From Thermoleptolyngbya sp046719575 (GTDB taxonomy: Bacteria; Cyanobacteriota; Cyanobacteriia; Elainellales; Elainellaceae), in the NCBI GenBank assembly GCA_046719575.1, contig JBDNCP010000022.1:1-41978 (forward strand): a stretch of 41,978 nucleotides of DNA, given 5' to 3'. This document shows positions 41,794 through 41,978 of this stretch, in pieces. Each line of letters opens with the position of its first letter. Positions within the stretch are counted from its first letter, which is position 1. A program made the translations under genes and the position numbers. Below the pieces are notes generated by a model that worked only from the letters and a program-made list of their open reading frames with translations, ran no database searches and was not told where the DNA came from.

Positions 41794-41940
41794 CCCTCGT
41801 TGACTGACAAAACATTGACCGCTGGCGGCTAGAAGCCGCGCCTACACAGGCGAAACCCGCCTACGCGGGTTTTGGGTAAGGGTGGAGAGTCGGCGAAGGC
41901 CGACCTCGTTGATATAGCAGCGGTTTCAACCGCCTAGTGC
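41794..41940 (-). repeat. Dispersed hairpin repeat, copy C (147 bp)
   Basis: Read in reverse this begins GCACTAGGCGGTTGAAACCG and ends AGTCAACGAGGG, matching copy B at 30723-30868 along its whole length with scattered substitutions. A further end module (GTTTTGTCAGTCAATCAGGT, 41945-41964) lies just outside it, so a second partial copy abuts. It occupies the 3' flank of the Get3d-like gene. Confidence 0.9.
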
Positions 41941-41978
41941 CCAGGTTTTGTCAGTCAATCAGGTGAGAGACACACTCT

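Overview
The window looks like a chromosomal segment of a filamentous, probably Leptolyngbya- or Thermoleptolyngbya-like cyanobacterium. Three things point there: the HIP1 octamer GCGATCGC is very frequent, the conserved genes are GC-rich, and the gene set is typically cyanobacterial (PsbV2-type cytochrome c, DUF2358 protein, Get3d-like ATPase with an alpha-crystallin tail, GlgA of the MYIVQ type). The placement within the phylum is an inference. No phage, CRISPR array, toxin system or intact transposon was found.

Layout. Positions 1-760 are repeat debris: a multi-hairpin repeat, a remnant of an IS5-type transposase, a MITE-like palindrome and tRNA-Arg(CCG). Positions 860-4125 hold a low-molecular-weight tyrosine phosphatase and a PAS/GAF/GAF histidine kinase. 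Positions 5199-9912 hold a secreted five-SH3 protein, a GmhB-like HAD phosphatase, a minus-strand rpmI-rplT-substrate-binding-protein unit, and an ABC-2 permease. Positions 10079-14399 hold a secreted hypothetical protein, PsbV2, an SRPBCC protein and glycogen synthase.

Positions 14450-23942 form one minus-strand exopolysaccharide operon. In transcription order it encodes a Wzc-like tyrosine autokinase, a GT4 enzyme, a Wzx-type flippase, a Wzy/WaaL-type polymerase or ligase, a second GT4 enzyme, a WecG/TagA glycosyltransferase and a GH10 glycanase. Its core is visibly more AT-rich than the flanks. Together these genes would assemble, flip, polymerise, export and trim a surface polysaccharide. 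No initiating phosphoglycosyltransferase or outer-membrane channel gene is present here.

Positions 24931-41745 hold gcvP, a secreted hypothetical protein, a polyamine-type binding lipoprotein, a hybrid kinase plus response-regulator diguanylate cyclase pair, murF, a PAS-PAS-GGDEF-EAL protein, a DUF2358 protein and a Get3d-like ATPase. Two c-di-GMP enzymes lie within about 8 kb of each other and in the same window as the exopolysaccharide operon, but no direct link can be seen.

The most unusual content is non-coding. At least eight gene-poor spots carry short direct tandem arrays with a period near 13 bp, each with a different unit sequence. Three or four families of hairpin-rich dispersed elements also occur. 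One is an exactly 81-bp element present twice in opposite orientation, whose stem carries a compensatory base-pair change.
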